This document shows, in pieces, positions 57,815 to 64,000 of a stretch of DNA of 64,000 bases. The notes under the pieces were generated by a model, which searched no databases, was not told where the DNA came from, and saw only the letters and a program-made list of their open reading frames with translations. Location of the stretch: contig CM051458.1 in the NCBI GenBank assembly GCA_028274465.1, positions 77,644,085 through 77,708,084 on the forward strand, in the 5' to 3' direction. The stretch is from Plantago ovata (taxonomy: Eukaryota; Streptophyta; Magnoliopsida; Lamiales; Plantaginaceae). How positions within the stretch are numbered: the stretch's first letter is position 1; each line of letters starts with the position of its first letter. A program made the translations under genes and the position numbers.

Positions 57815-59432
57815 TGTTAGGAAACTTGTAATTTTGATGAGCAATTAACCATGCTAAATTAAGAACAGTCCAGTAACTAGTACTCTTAAGGTCCATAGGA
57901 TTTTAGAATTTTAAGGACATTGTAAAAGAGGAACGTTTGCTGATGACTTAGTTAGGTTTTAGATAAGTTATTTCTTTTGCGTATGATGTATTTTATTTTC
58001 TGAAAAGAAAATATCTTATTGATGCTTAGCTTTAATGAATCTTATTTTCTGAAAAGAAAATGACCTATTGAAGCATTTGCTGAAGATATATTTTGTTTAT
58101 TACAAATAAATTATTGAAGCAAATAAGAAACCGGTCAGAATCTTGAAGACTTGAAGACTTGAAGACTTGAAGATTGCTGAAGACTGGTAAAGGCACGTGT
58201 TGCTCAGAAAGTGGAATTTTCAGCAACAGCATTGCATAAGTGAAAATCTGAAAGACAGAGTAGGATGTGCTTGCTGAAACTGAGAATGAACACTTGCTGA
58301 TGAACATATGTGACCTCTTGCTGAATGTACGTGAAATTGCGCTCCAATGTTACTGTTTGAATTCTATTCAAATATACATTTAATGCAAAGCTTACACGCG
58401 AAGGACATGAAGACTAGAAGACAAACAAAGTTGCTGCTGAAAGTACAAAAGCAAGATAGTGACATGTTAAGGAACAAAAGCCTTAGGATTTGAAATTCAA
58501 ACGGCTCCTTACTTGCACTATAAATAGAGGTCATCCGGCAAAGAGTTGAAGTGTGTCAACAACGTGATCAAACTCTCACTTGTGCTTAAAAACTCACAAA
58601 CCTTCAAACACTCTTACTGCCATTGATCCGTTCCAAGACTTAAAGCTTGAAAAAGCTACTTGTAAAGAAGAAGAACAAACTCAGCTAAGAAATTAGTTAA
58701 GTGTTCTTTCTTTCGAACAAGAACAAGTCTTGACACCAGAAACAATCAAACTTGTTTACTGCAAAGTATTCCAAGTTGTGTTTCTTAGATTACTTGTTGT
58801 AACTGAATAAGTTATAATTAAGTTATCTCACCCCAAAACTCTCTAACTGAAAATACACCCTTTCAGGCGTGATATTCAGGGGGAACTTAATCGAGCAAGG
58901 TTTTGTTGATTAAAAGTACCAAGTTTGGTGGAGAACAAGGTTGAGTTCTCTAGTTTAGGTTGGAGACAAAGCAAGTGTGCTTTGGTTTCTGTTGAATCGC
59001 TTTAGATAGGAGATTGTAAGGAACCTCAATCATATTTTAGTGGATTCAGTCCTAGAAAGGACAAAGTGGATTAGTTGAGAGATTACGCCACTCTCAGATA
59101 CCACTATAAAAGCGTTTGTGTGATTTACTTACTGCATTTAGCTTTCAGCAAATTATATCTATTTGTACACAGTCACTCACTTCACTTGCTGAATCCCTTT
59201 ACTTGCTGAAAGAGCACTTATTGTTTCAAAGACTTCCGCTCTCTGATTTTAAGTATCAGCATACCAAGCTACTGGAAAGTAACTTACGCTTGCTGAGAAA
59301 GTTAAGTATCAGCAACCTCATTACTGAAAAGTAATAAGTACTTGCTGAGAAAGTTTTTAAACGACAAAAGTTTGAAAAGACTATTCACCCCCCCCCCCTC
59401 TAGTCTTTTCTTGTTGTTTAAAGGGACCAACA
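57815..59432 (+). repeat. K4 left LTR
   Basis: 1618 bp. It contains a short tandem array of acttgaag units (58139-58180), a TATA-like ctataaatag at 58520-58529, a run of nine or more C near 59390, and several ttgctga words. The following two bases precede the primer-binding site. Confidence 0.85.
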
Positions 59433-59434
59433 AG

Positions 59435-59446
59435 TGGTATCAGAGC
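59435..59446 (+). other. K4 primer-binding site
   Basis: TGGTATCAGAGC, exact match to the plant initiator tRNA-Met primer site, two bases after the LTR. Confidence 0.9.
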
Positions 59447-59544
59447 AGGAGGTTCTTTAGCCTTCTGCACTGAACCTAGATCCCCTTAAGTGCTTTCCGT
59501 AAATCACTTTCACTTGATCAGTTTGGTAGTGCTTTGCTGACAGG

Positions 59545-61962
59545 ATGTCTTTAGGAGATGCTCCTTTGCTGAAGCTGGAAAATTACGAGAAATGGCGAAA
59601 CAACATGATGTTACATCTTGAGGCCATTAGTGATGAGATGGTAACCGTCATTAATGATGGACCTATCAAGATCACTAAGATTGAAAGGAGTTTCCCTCAC
59701 AAGACCACTGAAGCTGGGAAGGAAACCATCCTTGGCGAACCTTCAGATACTGTTGTGCCAAAACCAAGAGAAGAATGGACTTCTGACGAAGCTAAGAGAT
59801 TCCGTCTTGATGGCCAAGCAAGAAATATCATCATCAGATCAACTCCGGATACCATACAGTGCAAACTGTGGGGTGCTAAGACTGCTAAGGAGGCTTGGAA
59901 AATGGTTCAAGATCTTTGTGCTGGATCTGACAAGACCAAGGAAAACAAACTTGAAGTACTTAAGCTGAAGTTTCAAAACTTTAAGCAAGGTGCTAACGAG
60001 TCACTGGAAGACTTGGACTTCAGATTCACGACTCTTGTTAGTGAAATGGCAGCGCTGGGTGTTGGAAATCTTTATTCAGATTCTGAGAAAGTGAAAACTA
60101 TCATCAGAAGTTTGAATCAAGAATGGATCCATACTCAGAATTTCTATTATAATCAAGGAATGTCTGACATTACACCAACTGAGTTGTTCTCTCATCTTGC
60201 TACTGTCAATTATGAGACAAAACAAAGAGAAAATGTGTTTGCTGAAAAATCGCAAAACATTGCTCTTGCTGCAAAGCCGTCATCTTCTGAAAAGAAGAAT
60301 GATAAAGAGCCTGATGATGAAAATGCTTTAGTTGTTAAAAACATGAAGAAGTTCATCAATAAGGAACTTGAAAGGCGAAAGGCAAAAGAGAAGCTGAAAA
60401 AACATCTTGGTAACAACTACGATAAGTACAAGAATGATACTAGCTCGCTGAACAAGCAAGCTCAGCAAGCTACATCATCAGAAGAACCAGCAGTTGGAAA
60501 TGATCTATGTTTTTACTGCAAAAAGCCCGGACACTTCAAAGCTAATTGCCCTTTGCTGAAAGGAAAATCTATTGAAAAGAAGAAGTTCAAAAGAGCTTTC
60601 ATTGCTGAAGAAAAGAAGAAGCTTCAAGCAAAAATTGATGCATTATGCATTGAGACAAGCTCCGAAGACAGTGAGGATGAAGGTTCAGACACCGACGATG
60701 AAGAAGCCACTCTAGACGTGGAGATTGGCAAAGAAGTGTGTGGAATAGCTATGGAAGCTTATCCAGATGTGTCGAACTACGAATTCTGCCTCATGGCCGG
60801 TCAGGTAAATAATTCTACCTCTGACTCAGATTCAGAAAGTGAAGACGAGATTGACCTTGACAAGATTCAAGGAGAAATCGAAAGATTTGAGAAAACTCTC
60901 AGCAAACAGCAAGAGAAACTTCAACTTGCTGAAACTCTGACCAAGCAAACTACTGAAAAGTACGTTTTGCTGAAGGAAGAGACAGAAGAAAAGGATGCTG
61001 AGATAAGGCGTCTTAAGAAGTTGATTGTTGAGGTTGCAGAGAAAAATTCTCAAATGGCATTAGAATTGGAAGAATATCAGTCCTCAATTCTAAAGTTACT
61101 TGCTGAAATCCAAGAAATGAAAAAGATGAAAATCAATTTCAAATCCTATGTGGAAGCAAGTAATACGCTGACTGAACTAAGCTCTTATTTGAGAGATCCA
61201 TCTCAGAAAGAAGGTTTAGGAGCAACGTGTGAAGGTGATAACGTAGAAATCTTGAGAAAAGATAAATCACCTATCTCCTTTGTACGTGCTACTGATAGTA
61301 ATCCACCAGTGATCTATCAGTTTGGTCAAACTAAGGTTGCTGAAACATGCAATCAAGTACCTATGACCATAAAGCCCGCTGTTGCTACTCAAAGTAACAA
61401 GACTTTAAAAGGAAAACAGGTTGCTGAGAAGCAAACTGGAAAGAAAAAGAATGCCGTGAAGCATTCCGCCAAACAAGTTGCTGAAAAGCAAATTGTTAAG
61501 TCTAAAGGCAAGATTACCAAAAGTAATCAAAAGTCCTTTGCTGACAAACCTGAATCAAGTAAGGTTGCTGAAGCTAAAGCTCAGCATTCTCCAAAGAGTG
61601 GACTTGGTTTCAAAACCAAGCAAAGTCAACTCTTTCATGAGTATAAGCAAAGTCAGCAAAGATACTTCAAAGAGATGAAGAAAACCAAGCCTAAGAGTTC
61701 TGAAAAGACTCCCAATGCTAGGACTAGAAGGAACCTTGCTAGAAAAGAACTTACTGAAAAGTATGTTCAACAAAAAGGTCAACAGAGCAAGACACCACAT
61801 CAGAAAGTGGATTTGACCAGCACAAGTCAAAAGTCTTTCAGCTCAAAACCTCCTAGTTCCTCAGCAAGTAGAAAACAAGTCAAAGTTGAAAAACTTCAGA
61901 CTTGGGTTTCCACTGGACGCATTCTTGAACATGTTAATGGACATCCATCATTGGATAATTAA
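59545..61962 (+). CDS. K4 gag, 805 residues
   Basis: Open from MSLGDAPLLKLENYEKWRNN to a stop at 61962. Order: capsid-like N-terminal half (TAKEAWKMVQDLCAGSDKTK; KFQNFKQGANESLEDLDFRF; MTPTELF-like ITPTELFSHLATVNYETKQ), then a CCHC zinc knuckle at residues 322-335 (CFYCKKPGHFKANC). An acidic Asp/Glu/Ser segment follows (residues about 370-440), then a predicted coiled coil (about 440-550), and a long Lys/Gln/Ser-rich tail with repeated VAEKQ words. At 805 residues it is longer than most plant copia Gag proteins; extended Gag is a known Sirevirus trait. It would package element RNA in cytoplasmic particles. Pol follows in a separate frame. Confidence 0.85.
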   Translation: MSLGDAPLLKLENYEKWRNNMMLHLEAISDEMVTVINDGPIKITKIERSFPHKTTEAGKETILGEPSDTVVPKPREEWTSDEAKRFRLDGQARNIIIRSTPDTIQCKLWGAKTAKEAWKMVQDLCAGSDKTKENKLEVLKLKFQNFKQGANESLEDLDFRFTTLVSEMAALGVGNLYSDSEKVKTIIRSLNQEWIHTQNFYYNQGMSDITPTELFSHLATVNYETKQRENVFAEKSQNIALAAKPSSSEKKNDKEPDDENALVVKNMKKFINKELERRKAKEKLKKHLGNNYDKYKNDTSSLNKQAQQATSSEEPAVGNDLCFYCKKPGHFKANCPLLKGKSIEKKKFKRAFIAEEKKKLQAKIDALCIETSSEDSEDEGSDTDDEEATLDVEIGKEVCGIAMEAYPDVSNYEFCLMAGQVNNSTSDSDSESEDEIDLDKIQGEIERFEKTLSKQQEKLQLAETLTKQTTEKYVLLKEETEEKDAEIRRLKKLIVEVAEKNSQMALELEEYQSSILKLLAEIQEMKKMKINFKSYVEASNTLTELSSYLRDPSQKEGLGATCEGDNVEILRKDKSPISFVRATDSNPPVIYQFGQTKVAETCNQVPMTIKPAVATQSNKTLKGKQVAEKQTGKKKNAVKHSAKQVAEKQIVKSKGKITKSNQKSFADKPESSKVAEAKAQHSPKSGLGFKTKQSQLFHEYKQSQQRYFKEMKKTKPKSSEKTPNARTRRNLARKELTEKYVQQKGQQSKTPHQKVDLTSTSQKSFSSKPPSSSASRKQVKVEKLQTWVSTGRILEHVNGHPSLDN

Positions 61963-61967
61963 CTTGT

Positions 61968-64000
61968 TTGCTCTTGATTGTGCAGACTGCAGCCACGGAG
62001 ACAAACGATGCAATCTGGCACTTTGATAGTGGTTGTGGAAAGCACATGACGGGCAACAAGAATAACCTTATAAACTATAGACGGTGGTCTAAAGGTCCAA
62101 CAATAAGGTTTGCTGGTGGAGGCTCCGGATCTACAAAAGGCTATGGTGATGTGAAGTTGGGATGCATAACCATTTCTGGAGTTCTTTATGTCAAAAATCT
62201 TAAGTTTAACCTTTTCAGCATGAGTCAATTTGCTGACAAAGGATACTTCATCGAAATTAAAAGTGATGAATGTAAACTTGTAGATTTTGAGACTAAAAAC
62301 GTTATAATGATTGCAAGAAGATCAGGAGGCTTGTACACCGTTGATTGGTCTTCAGCAAACGTTGAAAAATGCCTTGTCTCAGATCATGATTGCCTTGCTG
62401 AAAAAGCATGGTTATGGCATAAACGAACAAGTCATCTAAACTTCAAGACGCTGAATAAGCTGTCTAAAAAGGCACTTGTAGTTGGATTACCTAGGGTTAC
62501 TTTTAAGAAGGATGGTGTTTGCAATGCATGTCAGCAAGGAAAGCAAACCAAATCTTCTTTTAAGAACAAGGCAGTTCCGTCAACTACAAAACCTTTACAA
62601 CTCTTACACATGGACTTGTTTGAATCTTCTTCAACAAGCTATGCTGGTAAGAAGTATGGTCTAGTCGTGGTAGATGACTATTCAAGATTCACTTGGGTAG
62701 TATTCATCAAGCACAAATCTGAAACCAAGACTGAAATACCTATCTTGTTGAATAAGCTTGAAGTCATGAAAAATGACAAGGTAAGAGTCATAAGGACAGA
62801 CCATGGTACTGAGTTTGTAAACCAGTACATAACTGAATATTGTACCTCCAAAGGTATTCAACATCAGTTATCCTCAGTAAGGACACCACAGCAAAATGGT
62901 GTTGCTGAACGGAAAAATCGTACCCTGAAAGAAGCCGCAAGAACAATGCTTGCTGACACTGAAATAAGTGAGGCTTACTGGGTTGAAGCGATTAATACCG
63001 CCTGCTATACTCAGAATAGATGTTTGATTACTAAGGAATACAACAAAACTCCTTATGAATTGTTTGTTGGAAGACCTCCTAACATCACTCATCTAAGAGT
63101 ATTTGGTTGCAAGTGTTTCGTTCTTAACAATGGTAGAGAATACCTAAGAACATTTCAACCAAAGGCAGACGAAGCGATATTTCTTGGCTACTCCTTGCAT
63201 AGTAAAGCTTACAGAGTTTACAACAAAAAGGCACAAAAGATTGAAGATTCTGTGCATGTTGTATTCTACGAGAAGTCACAAGGTGTGCCTGCTGAAGAAG
63301 AAATATCAGAATGTATGAAAAAGCTAATCATACATGAGCAAAGAACTGAATCTGATGCTAGGCAAATCAAGTCAATTGAACTAAATGATGATTCTGACAA
63401 TGATTCTCCTCCCCCGAGTCATGACAAGATAAATATAGTTCACGACAAAGAATTTCCAGCAAAAGATGCGGTTGCTCCGGAAGTTGCTGAAATTACGCAA
63501 TCTCCAGTGCCTGCTGATGAAGTACCTCAACCCAGCAATGCTGAGCAAGCAGTTGTTGACGATCAAATCTCAGCAGAGACACAAATTCCCAGTAGTACTG
63601 AACAAGTACATACCGAAGAGTCACATGCTGATGAGCAAACATATCCTGATCCAACAAACAGGAAACCTGTTAATAAATGGATTAGAGATCATCCCTCTAC
63701 GGATATGATTGGCGATATTAATAAACGCCAAGTGACTAGATCCAAAGCTACTCAAGGCCTTGCTGAAGAAGCAACTGTCGTAGAAGTAGAATCTTTATTC
63801 TCTTGCTTTGTTTCAGAAATTGAACCTAAAACCATAGAAGAAGCTTTGAAGCATTCTTAATGGATAAAGGCAATGCAAGAAGAATTGGATCAATTTGAAA
63901 GAAACAAAGTCTGGAAACTTGTGCCACTTGCTGAAAATAAGAAAGCTATTGGTACAAAGTGGGTGTTCAGAAATAAGCTGAGCGAGTCTGGTGAAGTAAC
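61968..64000 (+). pseudogene. K4 pol, protease to start of reverse transcriptase
   Basis: Protease motif WHFDSGCGKHMTGNK at about 62015-62060, GAG-pre-integrase (LWHKRTSHLNFKTLNKLSKK) near 62410, and CxxC (CNACQQGK) near 62520. The integrase core has its conserved acidic residues in MDLFESS..., RTDHGTEF and GVAERKNRT (62600-62930). An integrase C-terminal region and an acidic linker follow, and reverse transcriptase begins near 63862 (MQEELDQFERNKVWKLVPLA, GTKWVFRNK). The element continues beyond the window. At least one break is present in view. Confidence 0.88.

Larger units (their letters stand above)
57815..64000 (+). mobile_element. K4, Sirevirus-like Ty1/copia element, runs off the right edge
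   Basis: The left LTR (57815-59432, TGTTAGGAAA...GACCAACA) is followed by a tRNA-Met primer site, a long gag with an extended lysine-rich C-terminus, and a pol with protease and integrase. Reverse transcriptase begins just before the window ends. Long gag, integrase wording (RTDHGTEFVNQY; SSVRTPQQNGVAERKNRT; LRVFGCKCFVLNN; AYRVYNKKAQKIEDSVHVVF) and size point to the Sirevirus branch. The right LTR, target duplication and age cannot be seen. Coding regions are long and look fresh, with at least one break in view. Confidence 0.9.

Noticed and set aside
31579-59446. TGGTATCAGAGC strings as pieces of tRNA genes
   Set aside because: Each sits one or two bases after an LTR and is a retrotransposon primer-binding site; no cloverleaf surrounds them.

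Overview
This window is from a flowering-plant nuclear genome, most likely a eudicot. The sequence is AT-rich. It holds pieces of plant host genes (a MIKC*-like MADS-box gene, CYP71-type cytochrome P450s and a SWEET sugar transporter) with GT/AG introns, buried under nested transposable elements. I see no bacterial-style operon, CRISPR array, rRNA or tRNA gene. Almost every long open reading frame belongs to a transposon. All the recognisable host genes are fragments.

Left part (1-20.95 kb). A CACTA (En/Spm) transposon fragment runs in from the left edge and ends at 2847, inside the first exon of a MADS-box gene whose exons follow to about 3475. The next visible MADS exon is at 20891. The gap is filled by a terminal-inverted-repeat element (M1, 4200-20803) that received two further insertions: a Ty3/gypsy Athila-like element (G1, 4522-13148) and a second, nearly complete CACTA element of the same family (13549-20784). 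CACTA-2 carries a TNP2-type transposase and a Transposase_24-type gene on the minus strand.

Middle part (20.95-45.3 kb). A relative of M1 (M2, 21138-22940) contains a fold-back MITE. About 3.3 kb without a recognisable gene follows, then a possible small minus-strand gene with two GGCCCA promoter motifs. Next is a P450 second exon split by a Ty1/copia element on the minus strand (K1, 27513-45083, target duplication aaaat). K1 contains a second copia element (K2, 28539-39404, target duplication ctcag), and K2's left LTR contains a hAT-like element (28736-29660, target duplication attaaaca). This is a four-level nest.

Right part (45.3-64 kb). Remains of a SWEET gene are split by a third copia element (K3, 46784-57000), a relative of K2. 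The N-terminal part of another P450 then ends at 57814, where a Sirevirus-like copia element (K4) begins and runs off the right edge.

The most interesting signal is a set of four repeated hairpins in the leader, between primer-binding site and gag, of both K2 and K3. Paired changes on the two sides of the stem keep the base pairing while the loop stays nearly constant, which suggests a selected RNA structure. Other points are the loss of both the I-helix motif and the heme-ligand cysteine in the split P450, a MADS box fused in frame to a CACTA terminus, an Athila-like element without reverse transcriptase or integrase, and a TTGCTGA word spread through coding and non-coding parts of K4.
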